Source of the DNA: Opitutia bacterium
GTDB taxonomy: Bacteria; Verrucomicrobiota; Verrucomicrobiia; Opitutales; Seribacteraceae
Direction: 5' to 3'
DNA: 9,038 nt
Assembly (NCBI GenBank): GCA_018646565.1
Contig: JABGUO010000461.1
Span: 1 to 9,038, forward strand
The position numbers were made by a program, and so were the translations under genes. Positions 1 to 8,396 of the stretch are shown one piece after another (positions within the stretch are counted from its first letter, which is position 1; every line of letters begins with the position of its first letter). The notes under the pieces are model-generated. The model saw only the letters and a program-made list of their open reading frames with translations. It searched no databases and was not told the DNA's origin.

Positions 1-1917
1 CCGGAAACTGAAACTAAGCTTAAATCGAAAGCCTTTCCGAGACCTCACCAAAACACCTCAGGCATTGTGAACTGGTTAACTACGATCGATCACAAGAAAA
101 TTGGGGTAATGTATGGGATGGCCGCCCTCTTTTTCTTACTTTTAGGGGGAGTTGAAGCATTATTAATCAGATCTCAGTTGTGGAATCACAACATGGAGGT
201 TTTAAGCAACCGTGAGTATAATCAAATGTTCACAATGCATGGCACAACGATGGTCTTTCTTGTTATCATGCCGTTGAGTGCTGCATTTTTTAATTTCATA
301 ATGCCTCTACAGATCGGGGCACGTGACGTTGCATTCCCACGAATGAATACCCTCAGTCTTTGGTGCTTCATTGCGGGTGGGATAACCTTAAATTTAAGTT
401 GGTTTTTTACCGGCGGATCTCCTGCGATTGGCTGGTTTGGCTATGCACCACTTACCGACACCCGATTTGCAGAAGTAATTGGAGATATGGGACCTGATTT
501 TTGGATATTCTCTTTGCAAATCCTTGGTCTTGCATCCCTGCTTGCCTCTTTCAACTTCATTACCACCATCATTAATATGCGTGCTCCGGGGATGACAATG
601 ATGAGATTGCCAGTTTTCACATGGATGACACTCATCGTCAGTTTTTTAATCATTCTCGCCTTTCCTGCTATTACAATTGCACTAGTTGAGTTAATGTTCG
701 ACCGAACATATGGCACCAATTTCTACGACTTTTTGGAAGGTGGAAAACCACACCTCTGGCAGCATCTTTTCTGGATTTTTGGCCATCCTGAAGTATACAT
801 TTTGATACTTCCTGCAATGGGAATTGTTTCAGAGATCATTCCCGTTTTTTCCAGAAAGCCGCTTTTTGGATACGGATTAATTGTATTTTCTGGTGCAATC
901 ATTGGATTCATGGGATTTGCAGTATGGAGTCACCATATGTTTACAACTGGTATGGGAATTGTAGCCACATCCGCTTTTTCTATTCTCACCATGCTTATTG
1001 CTATTCCAACCGGGATCAAGATTTTCAACTGGATTGGAACCATGTGGGGCGGACGAATTCGTTTTGAAACTCCAATGCTTTTCGCTCTTGGGTTCATCAC
1101 CATGTTTATGGTGGGAGGATTTACTGGGATCATGCACTCATCGGTTCCGATTGATGCACAACATCAAGATTCTTACTTCGTAGTGGCTCACTTTCATTAT
1201 GTTCTAATTGGCGGTGCGTTATTTGGTTTATTTGCAGGATTTTATTTTTGGTTACCGAAGTTAACCGGTAAAATGCTTAATGAAAAACTCGGTAAATTTG
1301 TATTCACCCTTATGTTCATTGGATTTAATGTAACTTTCTTTCCGATGCATTATTTAGGAATGATTGGCCAACCTCGCAGAACACACAGCTACAATGAAGG
1401 TCACGGATTTGAGACATGGAATCAAATCGCAACGATTGGAGCATTCATTCTCGGCGTTGGAATCCTGATCGGTGTGTATCAGTTTGTTACCGCATTTTTT
1501 AATAAAAAATTGAAGGACGCCGGTAAAAATCCTTGGGATGCAAGAACGCTGGAATGGACTCTTTCTTCTCCTGTAAAAGAATATAATTTTGCACGAACCC
1601 CCATTATCAAATCAAGGGATCAGGCCTGGGAAAATAATTATGGCCCCAAAGAAAACCACTCCGATAAGGTTCCTCTCGACGACCATGGTGTACACATGCC
1701 TGACCGCTCCTGGTATCCGTTGGTAAGCGGACTGGGTTTTCTCGGTCTCGTTCTCGGATTACTATTTCACCAATCTGTCGATGCAAACACAGGAGAGATA
1801 CTAAGGGATTATACCTACGCGATAGCGGGAGGAAGTATCGCAATATTTGGTATTATTATGTGGTCCCTTGAAGGACCGGCAGGGTACCACCTCTTTCCAA
1901 AAGAAACCGAAGAATAA
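1..1917 (+). CDS. ctaD: Cytochrome c oxidase subunit I (aa3/caa3 type), 5' end outside window
   Basis: Catalytic membrane subunit of a proton-pumping haem-copper oxidase that reduces O2 with electrons from cytochrome c. Numbering from the GTG at 67, I see the low-spin haem a ligand His58 (MHGTTM), the D-channel Asp87 (ARDVAFPRMN), the CuB/Tyr motif HPEVY with His240, Glu242 and Tyr244, the CuB pair His289-His290, the K-channel Thr315 and Lys318 (PTGIK), and the haem ligands His375 and His377 (AHFHY). This is the A1-family pattern. Two extra hydrophobic helices near residues 551-570 and 583-601 make it the 14-helix form known from Bacillus, which fits the short five-helix subunit III downstream. 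Frame 1 stays open from base 1 through 66 and encodes a plausible N-terminus ending SGIVNWLTT, so the true start is probably upstream. The GTG at 67 has no good ribosome binding site. Residue 367, before Asp368, is Gln instead of the usual His. First gene of the visible oxidase cluster. Confidence 0.96.
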   Translation, partial: PETETKLKSKAFPRPHQNTSGIVNWLTTIDHKKIGVMYGMAALFFLLLGGVEALLIRSQLWNHNMEVLSNREYNQMFTMHGTTMVFLVIMPLSAAFFNFIMPLQIGARDVAFPRMNTLSLWCFIAGGITLNLSWFFTGGSPAIGWFGYAPLTDTRFAEVIGDMGPDFWIFSLQILGLASLLASFNFITTIINMRAPGMTMMRLPVFTWMTLIVSFLIILAFPAITIALVELMFDRTYGTNFYDFLEGGKPHLWQHLFWIFGHPEVYILILPAMGIVSEIIPVFSRKPLFGYGLIVFSGAIIGFMGFAVWSHHMFTTGMGIVATSAFSILTMLIAIPTGIKIFNWIGTMWGGRIRFETPMLFALGFITMFMVGGFTGIMHSSVPIDAQHQDSYFVVAHFHYVLIGGALFGLFAGFYFWLPKLTGKMLNEKLGKFVFTLMFIGFNVTFFPMHYLGMIGQPRRTHSYNEGHGFETWNQIATIGAFILGVGILIGVYQFVTAFFNKKLKDAGKNPWDARTLEWTLSSPVKEYNFARTPIIKSRDQAWENNYGPKENHSDKVPLDDHGVHMPDRSWYPLVSGLGFLGLVLGLLFHQSVDANTGEILRDYTYAIAGGSIAIFGIIMWSLEGPAGYHLFPKETEE

Positions 1918-1956
1918 TTTTTCACACGACCGTTATACTACAAAATTTGAATTATC

Positions 1957-2604
1957 ATGAGTGAAGCATCCGCACATGCCCTTGAGCATCACGAACCAGA
2001 AACCAGCACAGGAATCCCGAATAAAAAAGTTCTAATGTGGGCTTTTTTGGGTTCCGATTGTATGTTTTTTGGAACCCTCATTTCCACACATTTAATCTAC
2101 CGAAAAATTTCCGCGACTGTTGGAGGTAATTTTTTAGATATCAGGGATGTCTTTGATATCGAACTTACTTCATTTAGTACCTTCATTCTCTTAGCCAGTT
2201 CCCTATTCATGGCATTGGCGGTATCTGCCATTCACAAAGGGAACTTATCCAGTACTCGTTGGATGCTCTTCGGTACAATCATATTTGGTGCAATCTTTCT
2301 TGCCTGCCAAGTCTATGAGTTTACCCATTTCGTTCATGCCCCGGGTAATGAACTCACCCTTTCAAGTTATCGGGGTGAACCGCATGTATTCGGGTCCACT
2401 TTTTATGTTCTTACCGGAACCCATGGTACTCATGTTGCGATTGGAGTCTTTTGGCTCATCGGGTGGTTTGTATATTCATTTACCGGAAAAATGAGCACTG
2501 CAGATGCGCTCGATATTGAATGTTGTGGGTTATATTGGCACTTCGTTGATATTGTATGGATCCTTATTTTCCCGGTCGTGTATCTAATGGAATACGCATT
2601 CTGA
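1957..2604 (+). CDS. ctaE: Cytochrome c oxidase subunit III
   Basis: Membrane subunit III of the haem-copper oxidase; in known enzymes it stabilises subunit I and supports proton uptake. The 215-residue product has five hydrophobic helices at about residues 25-48, 71-92, 101-123, 148-174 and 193-213. This is the short form, matching a subunit I that carries two extra C-terminal helices. Family motifs are the QVYEF segment with Glu121 in the third helix, LTGTHGTHV around residues 152-160, and WHFVDIVW around 194-201. The His-rich N-terminus (about 20 residues) is soluble. It starts at ATG 1957, 39 bp after ctaD; the leader is AT-rich without a Shine-Dalgarno sequence. It is followed after 31 bp by the subunit IV gene, so co-transcription is likely. 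Confidence 0.95.
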   Translation: MSEASAHALEHHEPETSTGIPNKKVLMWAFLGSDCMFFGTLISTHLIYRKISATVGGNFLDIRDVFDIELTSFSTFILLASSLFMALAVSAIHKGNLSSTRWMLFGTIIFGAIFLACQVYEFTHFVHAPGNELTLSSYRGEPHVFGSTFYVLTGTHGTHVAIGVFWLIGWFVYSFTGKMSTADALDIECCGLYWHFVDIVWILIFPVVYLMEYAF

Positions 2605-2635
2605 ACGATTTATAAATTTTTAAATACTTATTATT

Positions 2636-3343
2636 ATGAGCGGACATTCGGAAGACCCAGTATTAGAAGAAAGCAAACGCTTCTTCACATTCTTTAATTT
2701 ATCCATGCTACTTGTTGCCATAACTGGCATTGAGATTGTTATTATTTATGTTCGTGCTTTTGACGGTCCTGTAATAATAACGGTTTTATCTGTATGCTCT
2801 GTGATCAAGTTTGTGGGAGTAATGACTTGGTTCATGCATTTACGATGGGATAAAATACTAAATACTGTCCTCTTTTTGATGGGACTTGTAATTGCCGTTT
2901 TCACCTTTTTCGCAGTGATGTACATGCTTGATAATCCACCCGTGGTGGAGGAGTTTTCGGTTGCCCCATTAGAACAGGATTGGGAAGCAAAAACAGATTA
3001 TGCCAAGGGAGACTACACCAAACATGATGACTCCTATTATGTAGCCGAGGTGGGCCATCAATCTGGTGATACATTCTCCACACAAATTACGCTTGATAAT
3101 GAACCGGTTAACTCGTGGAAAAAAGTGGAAGGTATTCCCCATCAAATTAGCTGGAAAGTAAGCACGGGGGATATGATTGAAATCAATTCCTTAAAACCGG
3201 GTAATCCTTTTTTTCATCAATACAACCCCTACCCCGAAGATAACATCGAAGGTTCTAAAATATCTCTACTTGCAGAAAGTGCATCCACAGAGGATTTTAG
3301 AATCAAGGTTCGATCCGAAGCGTTTTGGGTGGAAAATCAGTAA
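2636..3343 (+). CDS. ctaF: Cytochrome c oxidase subunit IV (prokaryotic type) with long C-terminal periplasmic extension
   Basis: Small accessory subunit of the oxidase. Residues 1-99 resemble the prokaryotic subunit IV family: three helices at about 18-40, 46-68 and 77-98, with the typical segment KFVGVMTWFMHLRWD (58-72) between helices 2 and 3. Family members are usually about 90-120 residues, whereas this protein has 235. Charges (Lys14/Arg15 before helix 1, Arg70/Lys73 between helices 2 and 3, acidic residues after helix 3) place the C-terminus in the periplasm, on the cytochrome c docking side. Residues 100-235 form a soluble, acidic, probably beta-rich domain that I do not recognise. 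Residues 116-137, with Trp116, Tyr122, Gly125-Asp126 and Tyr134-Tyr135, recall the YxxGD...YxA pattern of carbohydrate-binding module family 5/12 folds, but this is only a pattern resemblance. The domain has no Cys, so no CXXCH haem site and no obvious CuA site. It lies between ctaE and ctaG, and no Shine-Dalgarno sequence is visible. Confidence 0.85.
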   Translation: MSGHSEDPVLEESKRFFTFFNLSMLLVAITGIEIVIIYVRAFDGPVIITVLSVCSVIKFVGVMTWFMHLRWDKILNTVLFLMGLVIAVFTFFAVMYMLDNPPVVEEFSVAPLEQDWEAKTDYAKGDYTKHDDSYYVAEVGHQSGDTFSTQITLDNEPVNSWKKVEGIPHQISWKVSTGDMIEINSLKPGNPFFHQYNPYPEDNIEGSKISLLAESASTEDFRIKVRSEAFWVENQ

Positions 3344-3358
3344 CCTTTTGAAAATTGT

Positions 3359-3382
3359 ATGATTGGGTTCATCCAAGCATAG
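3359..3382 (+). other. Seven-codon upstream ORF abutting the ctaG start
   Basis: ATG at 3359 opens a short frame encoding MIGFIQA and ends with TAG at 3380-3382, immediately followed in the same frame by the TTG of ctaG. It could be a leader that couples ctaG translation by termination-reinitiation, or the original ctaG N-terminus broken by a nonsense change or base-call error. The sequence alone does not decide between these. Confidence 0.35.
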
Positions 3383-4168
3383 TTGAATTCACCAGTCACA
3401 TTAAGTCATTGGCATACTGAACCCGCCCTAATCGGGGGTTTATTATTTATTTGCTGGTGCTACGCAATTATTGTTGGACCCTACCGGAAAAACTTCTCTC
3501 CCAACCTACCCTATTCTCATAGGCATACCCTTTGGTTTAGTGCTGCTATAATTTCCTTTTATCTGGCAGTTGGCTCTCCACTGGATGCAATGGGAGAGAA
3601 CTTCCTATTTTTTGCACACATGATTCAGCATAATATTCTCATGTATCTAAGCCCATTATTTTTACTCCTTGGGATACCAAGAGAAATTGTGGATGAGTAT
3701 CTAGAAAATAAACCAATTTTGGAAAAACTTCTTAAGTTTTTATTTCATCCCATTATTGCCGGATTACTTTTTACCTTTGTATTTTCTTTTTGGCACTTTG
3801 CCGCGTTTTACGAAGCGGCAATTAGAAATAAGACAATTCACATGGCAGAACATCTATCGATGTTCTTTACTTCGGTGGCAATGTGGTGGCCAATTTGCGG
3901 TCCATCGAAGAGAATTCCACCCTCCAAATATGGCCCTCAAATGTTGTACATTCTTGCAATCATGCTTGGGCAAACTCCTATCTTTGCAGTGCTTACCTTT
4001 TCAAAAGAGGTACTGTATGATACTTATTTCTATGCAGAACGAGTGATGAATTTAAGCCCGCTTGAGGATCAAAAAACGGGCGGAGTCCTGATGAAACTAG
4101 CCAATATGATAGTTTCAGTAAGTGTTCTTTCTTCCATCTTTTATCGATGGTCGAAAGAACAGAAATAG
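3383..4168 (+). CDS. ctaG: Cytochrome c oxidase assembly protein CtaG (caa3-type family)
   Basis: Integral membrane protein of the Caa3_CtaG family, needed for formation of active caa3 oxidase in Bacillus; it probably helps metal or cofactor insertion. The 261-residue product has about seven hydrophobic helices. Family signatures are an early HWHTEP (9-14), AHMIQHNILMYLSPLFLLLG (78-97), FWHFAAFYEAAI (136-147), and His153/His157 before MWWP (167-170). Conserved His79, His83, His138, His153 and His157 could be metal ligands (inference). The start is unusual: the reading frame opens at TTG 3383 directly after an in-frame TAG, and no ATG occurs in frame before codon 70. An ATG at 3359 lies in the same frame but reaches that TAG after seven codons. 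The TTG start gives a normal-length N-terminus. Two consecutive TAG stops end the gene (4166-4171). It is the last gene of the oxidase cluster and convergent with pckG. Confidence 0.9.
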   Translation: MNSPVTLSHWHTEPALIGGLLFICWCYAIIVGPYRKNFSPNLPYSHRHTLWFSAAIISFYLAVGSPLDAMGENFLFFAHMIQHNILMYLSPLFLLLGIPREIVDEYLENKPILEKLLKFLFHPIIAGLLFTFVFSFWHFAAFYEAAIRNKTIHMAEHLSMFFTSVAMWWPICGPSKRIPPSKYGPQMLYILAIMLGQTPIFAVLTFSKEVLYDTYFYAERVMNLSPLEDQKTGGVLMKLANMIVSVSVLSSIFYRWSKEQK

Positions 4169-4184
4169 TAGTACCTTAATCGAG

Positions 4185-5999
4185 CTACAGGCGGGAGACT
4201 AACAACTCTCGCTCAAAAAGCATTTCTTTGGGTAACGATTCCGATAATTGTAGAAATAATTCCTCGTGCCTCAATGTTTGCATCCTCAGTTTTTCAGGTT
4301 CAATTTTCATTAACTTTTCCCAATCTTCATGACTAAACTCCAAACCAGACCAATCCAGGTCTTCCTTGTAAGGCATCCATCCGAGCCTTCCTTCATGGGC
4401 ACTGCCCTGTCCTGAAGATCGTTCCACAATCCAACGTAGAACTCGCATATTATCACAAAACCCGGGCCATAAAAAACTTCCATCTTCATCCTTACGAAAC
4501 CAATTAACATGAAAAATTCTTGGTTTGTTCTTAAGCTTTTTACCCATCTTCATCCAATGCTTAAAATAATCGCCCATATTATAGCCACAGAAAGGAAGCA
4601 TTGCCATTGGATCTCTTCTTAAATTACCCAATACTCCCTCTGCGGCAGCAGTCGTTTCAGATGCCAGGGTTGCTCCTAAATAAACGCCATGATTCCAGTT
4701 GAAAGATTGATAAACCAGTGGAATATCGGACATCCTTCTCCCGCCAAAAATAAAGGCGGAAATAGGAACTCCTTCCGGATTTTCCCAATCCGGGTCAATC
4801 GTGGGACACTGAGATGCCGGAGCTGTAAAACGGGCATTCGGGTGGGCGGCAGGATAATCCATTTCAGGACTCCACTCGCGTCCCTGCCAGTCAATTAAAC
4901 CAGCGGGAGGTTCTTCAGTGAGACCCTCCCACCAAACATCTCCCTCTTCAGTCAACGCAACATTGGTAAATAATGTGTTTTCCTTCATTGACTCCATTGC
5001 ATTGGGGTTGGTTTCCCAAGATGTTCCAGGAGCGACTCCAAAAAAGCCCGCTTCGGGATTAATTGCTCGGAGCATTCCATTATCATCGGGTTTTAACCAT
5101 GCAATATCATCTCCCACCGTAGAAACCTTCCAACCCTTCATTGCGGGAGGAGCAACAAGCATTGCCATATTCGTTTTACCACATGCACTCGGAAAGGCAC
5201 CCGCAACGTAGGTCTTCTTACCCTCCGGATTCTCAACACCAAGGATTAGCATATGCTCCGCCATCCAATCATTGTCTCGTGCCATACAGGAGGCAATACG
5301 GAGAGCTAAACACTTCTTGCCCAACAAGGCATTTCCTCCATATCCACTACCGAATGATACAATTGTTCGTTGTTCCGGGAAATGTACGATATGGGTGTCC
5401 TCCGGATTGCAGGGCCAAGGCACATCTTTTGTTCCCGGAGTTAATGGAAATCCTACAGAATGAAGACAGGGAACAAAAAAATCTTTTTCTCCCATCACAT
5501 CCAGTACTGATTGTCCCATCCGGGTCATAATACGAAGATTTAAAACTACATAGGGGGAATCTGTTACCTGAACTCCAAATTGAGACAAAGGTGACCCCAA
5601 TGGTCCCATGCAAAAGGGAATGATATACATCGTACGCCCCTCCATTGCCCCTTTAAATAGGCGTTTTAATTTAGCACGCATTTTTCTTGGGTCTTCCCAA
5701 TTATTAGTGGCACCCGCATCATCTTTACCATAACTGCAGATGAAAGTACGGCTTTCCACACGCGCTACATCACGAGGATCCGAGCGAACAAGGAAACTAT
5801 TGGGGCGCTTATCCTCGTTTAATTTAATCATGGAACCTTGGCTAATCATCAAGGTGCAAAGTTCATCCCATTCCTGATCCGATCCATCGCACCAACGAAC
5901 ATCTTGTGGTGCACACATTTCAACCATTTTATCCAACCATTTTAACAAGGCCTGGTTGTTGGTTTTACTCCGATCATAATTAACTGTCTTAGATTCCAT
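4185..5999 (-). CDS. pckG: Phosphoenolpyruvate carboxykinase (GTP)
   Basis: Cytosolic gluconeogenic enzyme converting oxaloacetate + GTP to phosphoenolpyruvate + CO2 + GDP. The 604-residue length is normal for the GTP-dependent family. Visible motifs, in order: substrate-binding Arg80 region ([10 protein letters not shown]), [14 protein letters not shown] (217-230) with the metal-binding Lys, His249 (AEHMLILG), P-loop PSACGKTN (270-277) with the reactive Cys273 of the mobile loop, metal-binding [10 protein letters not shown] (297-306), FGGRR, and the nucleotide-binding [16 protein letters not shown] segment. The ACGKTN loop separates it from the ATP-dependent family. Start ATG at 5999; a TATAAG lies 2 nt before it and no Shine-Dalgarno sequence is seen. 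Its stop is 16 bp from the end of the convergent ctaG, and its start is 139 bp from the divergent carA. It appears to be a single-gene transcript. Confidence 0.97.
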   Translation of the reverse strand: MESKTVNYDRSKTNNQALLKWLDKMVEMCAPQDVRWCDGSDQEWDELCTLMISQGSMIKLNEDKRPNSFLVRSDPRDVARVESRTFICSYGKDDAGATNNWEDPRKMRAKLKRLFKGAMEGRTMYIIPFCMGPLGSPLSQFGVQVTDSPYVVLNLRIMTRMGQSVLDVMGEKDFFVPCLHSVGFPLTPGTKDVPWPCNPEDTHIVHFPEQRTIVSFGSGYGGNALLGKKCLALRIASCMARDNDWMAEHMLILGVENPEGKKTYVAGAFPSACGKTNMAMLVAPPAMKGWKVSTVGDDIAWLKPDDNGMLRAINPEAGFFGVAPGTSWETNPNAMESMKENTLFTNVALTEEGDVWWEGLTEEPPAGLIDWQGREWSPEMDYPAAHPNARFTAPASQCPTIDPDWENPEGVPISAFIFGGRRMSDIPLVYQSFNWNHGVYLGATLASETTAAAEGVLGNLRRDPMAMLPFCGYNMGDYFKHWMKMGKKLKNKPRIFHVNWFRKDEDGSFLWPGFCDNMRVLRWIVERSSGQGSAHEGRLGWMPYKEDLDWSGLEFSHEDWEKLMKIEPEKLRMQTLRHEELFLQLSESLPKEMLFERELLVSRL

Positions 6000-6138
6000 A
6001 ACTTATAGTCGGTAAGGACGGGAAAGTAGATAGTCAAACATTCCCTCCGTTTTCATAATAAAACTTGTTCTTTTTTGAGGAATTATAGAAATCTAGTTTG
6101 CCAATCTCTCCATGAAGTTGTAACTCAGTTATTTGTTT
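6000..6138. promoter_or_regulatory. Divergent pckG/carA intergenic region
   Basis: These 139 bp must carry promoters for both flanking genes. On the minus strand a perfect TATAAT lies at 6082-6087, about 80 nt before the pckG start; no good -35 box is found 16-18 bp upstream of it. On the plus strand the overlapping TTATAG is a weaker -10 candidate for carA. I found no convincing pyrimidine-responsive attenuator or operator. Confidence 0.35.
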
Positions 6139-7311
6139 ATGTATAGACAGAAAAATCATAGAGATGCCATATTGGCCCTGGAAGATGGAAGTGTGTTCAA
6201 AGGATTTTCCTTTGGAGCAAAGACTACTGTTGAAGGGGAAGCGGTTTTTAATACGGGAATGACTGGTTATCAGGAGACCCTCACCGATCCTTCCTATTAT
6301 GGCCAAATTGTAACCATGACCGCTCCCCAAATTGGTAATTACGGAGTTAATGAAGAGGACGAGGAGTCAGACGGCCCCAAGGTAAGAGGCTTTGTGGTTC
6401 GCGAACTCAGTCCAGTCGTCAGTAATTGGAGGGCGACTCAATCTCTTGGTGATTATCTCAAGAATCATGGGATTCCTGGGATTTCTGGAGTCGATACACG
6501 TGCCATTACGAAAAGACTTCGTATTCATGGAGCCCTGAAAGCATGCATCAGCACAGAGGACATCAGCGATGAACAGGCACTCAAAAGAGCGCGAGATTGG
6601 ACTGGAATTGTAGGGAAAGATTTTGTAAAGGAAGTGAGCTGTAAGGAGTCATATACATGGGATTCAAGCGGAGAAAAAAGTCGGCCGTTCACTGTGATAG
6701 GAACCCAACTTCCTTCCACTTTTAAACAGGAATGCACGCATCGAATCGTGGCCTTTGATTATGGGGCTAAAAGAGCCATTTATAAAAATTTACGCAGATT
6801 TGGCTTTGAAGTAATTGTATTACCTGCTCATTCCAGTGCGGAAGATGCGATTTCGCATAATCCCGATGCCATTTTTCTTTCCAATGGACCGGGTGATCCC
6901 TCGGCCTTGGATTATGCCCATAAAACAATTCAAAGTCTGCTTCCAGATTATCCTATTTTCGGAATTTGCTTAGGTCATCAGGTACTTACCCATGCGATTG
7001 GTGCGAAAACCTACAAACTAAAATTTGGACATCGTGGAGGAAATCAACCAGTTAAGAATATTGAAACAGAAAAAGTGGCCATCACTTCTCAAAATCACGG
7101 TTTTGCTGCCGACAAGGCTAAACTGGAAGAAATGGGTGCCATCGTTACTGAATATAATTTAAACGATCAAACGGTCTCGGGCATGCGACTGAAGGACCGA
7201 CCCGTTTTCTCGGTTCAATATCACCCGGAAGCTTCTCCCGGACCCAATGATGCCAACCACCTATTCCAGGTATTTTACCAACTAGTAAGTGATCATAAGG
7301 CGAAAGTCTAA
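6139..7311 (+). CDS. carA: Carbamoyl-phosphate synthase small (glutaminase) subunit
   Basis: Hydrolyses glutamine and passes ammonia to the large subunit CarB, which makes carbamoyl phosphate for pyrimidine and arginine synthesis in the cytoplasm. Residues 9-138 match the CarA N-terminal domain (LEDGSVFKGFSFG, NTGMTGYQE, LTDPSYYGQ, SGVDTRAITKRLR). Residues 202-385 are a class I glutamine amidotransferase domain with nucleophile Cys277 in GICLGHQ, plus His362 and Glu364 in YHPEASPGP completing the triad. SNGPGDP (248-254) is also typical. The length of 390 residues is normal. I chose ATG 6139; an in-frame TTG at 6133 would add two residues and is less likely. No Shine-Dalgarno sequence precedes it. 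carB is not adjacent: the next gene is unrelated, so carA and carB are separated here or carB is elsewhere. Confidence 0.97.
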   Translation: MYRQKNHRDAILALEDGSVFKGFSFGAKTTVEGEAVFNTGMTGYQETLTDPSYYGQIVTMTAPQIGNYGVNEEDEESDGPKVRGFVVRELSPVVSNWRATQSLGDYLKNHGIPGISGVDTRAITKRLRIHGALKACISTEDISDEQALKRARDWTGIVGKDFVKEVSCKESYTWDSSGEKSRPFTVIGTQLPSTFKQECTHRIVAFDYGAKRAIYKNLRRFGFEVIVLPAHSSAEDAISHNPDAIFLSNGPGDPSALDYAHKTIQSLLPDYPIFGICLGHQVLTHAIGAKTYKLKFGHRGGNQPVKNIETEKVAITSQNHGFAADKAKLEEMGAIVTEYNLNDQTVSGMRLKDRPVFSVQYHPEASPGPNDANHLFQVFYQLVSDHKAKV

Positions 7312-7399
7312 AGGGGCCTTATAAGTTCCCATTGAGGCTCTCTTCGATATTATCGTTGAACATTTCATTTTGATTGGAATCGAACAATAATATAAGCCC

Positions 7400-8374
7400 A
7401 TGAATTCCGACCCTGAACCAATTGTTAATTGTGGAATTGTCTACGATCCAATCATGGAGAAGCATCACACGGGAGCAGGACACCCGGAACGGAATAATCG
7501 AGCCTCCATTATTTTTCAAAAACTCAAAGAAAAAGAATTACTCCGATTCACCAAGGATATTCCAATCAAGCAATGTACTTTTGAACACCTTTCATTAGCA
7601 CACAAACCTGACTATCTAAGAAAAGTAAAAAGAGAAATCGAGTCTGGACTTTCCTCCCTTAGTACTGGCGATACTGCCATTTGCGATCAAACATGGAATG
7701 TCGCCTCCGCCGTAACCGGGGGTATTCTTAACGCCGTTGAACAAGTGGTTACCGGGAGTCTCAAAAATGCATTTTGTATAACGCGTCCCCCGGGACACCA
7801 TGCAAATGCAGATAAGGGTATGGGATTTTGTCTATTTAACCATGTCGCTGTGGCCGCCCGTTACGCACAACAGAAACTGGGTGTGCACAAAATTTTGATT
7901 GTCGACTGGGATGTTCATCATGGCAATGGAACGCAGGATATTTTTTATGAAGATGATTCAATCTTCTTCTTTAGTACCCATCAAAGTCCATGGTACCCTG
8001 GTACCGGAAGAACGGAAGAAAAAGGAACGGGCAAAGGCGTAGGCTATAATCTAAATTACCCCTTTCCCGCAGGTTCAGGGAAAAAAGAAATTCTTGATTA
8101 TGCATTTGGAAGCGAACTGCCCAAGCATATGGCTAAATTCAAGCCTGAGTTAATTTTGATATCAGCTGGATTTGATTCGAGGATCAATGACCCGCTAGGA
8201 CAGTTTCAATTAGAGGATGAAGATTTTTTTGAATTGACCAAAATTATTTTGAATCTTGGCGATGAATACGCGAACAGCAATGTCGTCTCCGTATTAGAGG
8301 GTGGATATAATCTGAATGGGTTAGCCTCATCCAGTATCGCTCACCTCCAGGCACTACTCAACAGGACATTCTAA
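7400..8374 (+). CDS. Histone deacetylase-like amidohydrolase (class II HDAC/AcuC/acetylpolyamine superfamily)
   Basis: Predicted zinc-dependent deacetylase; bacterial relatives act on acetyl-lysine in proteins or on acetylated small molecules such as polyamines. The 324-residue protein has the full catalytic set: His21-Pro-Glu context HPERNNR (28-34), RPPGHHA (129-135) with the tandem His133-His134, DWDVHHGNGTQ (169-179) with zinc ligands Asp171 and His173, AGFDSR (256-261) with zinc ligand Asp259, and the catalytic Tyr303 in LEGGYNL. The HQSPWYPGTGRTEEKG segment is typical of class II members. There is no signal peptide, so it is probably cytoplasmic. Start ATG 7400 is 88 bp after carA, with a TATAAG just before it and no Shine-Dalgarno sequence. 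The natural substrate cannot be told from sequence, and neighbours give no clear pathway link. Confidence 0.92.
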   Translation: MNSDPEPIVNCGIVYDPIMEKHHTGAGHPERNNRASIIFQKLKEKELLRFTKDIPIKQCTFEHLSLAHKPDYLRKVKREIESGLSSLSTGDTAICDQTWNVASAVTGGILNAVEQVVTGSLKNAFCITRPPGHHANADKGMGFCLFNHVAVAARYAQQKLGVHKILIVDWDVHHGNGTQDIFYEDDSIFFFSTHQSPWYPGTGRTEEKGTGKGVGYNLNYPFPAGSGKKEILDYAFGSELPKHMAKFKPELILISAGFDSRINDPLGQFQLEDEDFFELTKIILNLGDEYANSNVVSVLEGGYNLNGLASSSIAHLQALLNRTF

Positions 8375-8396
8375 TCGAACCTATTTAAAAAAAAAC

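Noticed and set aside
441..1137. Minus-strand and shifted-frame ORFs of 60-92 codons inside ctaD
   Set aside because: They lie wholly within a highly conserved subunit I gene, have no recognisable motifs and are best explained as chance open frames opposite a hydrophobic protein.
5141..5530. 129-codon plus-strand ORF opposite pckG
   Set aside because: It is fully antisense to conserved pckG motifs and its translation is low-complexity and unfamiliar; it is a shadow of the real gene.
6034..6330. 98-codon minus-strand ORF across the pckG/carA gap
   Set aside because: About two thirds is antisense to the conserved CarA N-terminus and it would occupy the divergent promoter region; no family motif is visible.
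7318..7325. Palindrome CTTATAAG just after the carA stop
   Set aside because: It does not extend beyond 8 bp and is not followed by a T tract, so it is not supported as a terminator or operator.
7319..7519. 66-codon minus-strand ORF between carA and the HDAC-like gene
   Set aside because: It overlaps the HDAC-like N-terminus, has no motif, and the non-overlapping 81 bp fits a leader region.
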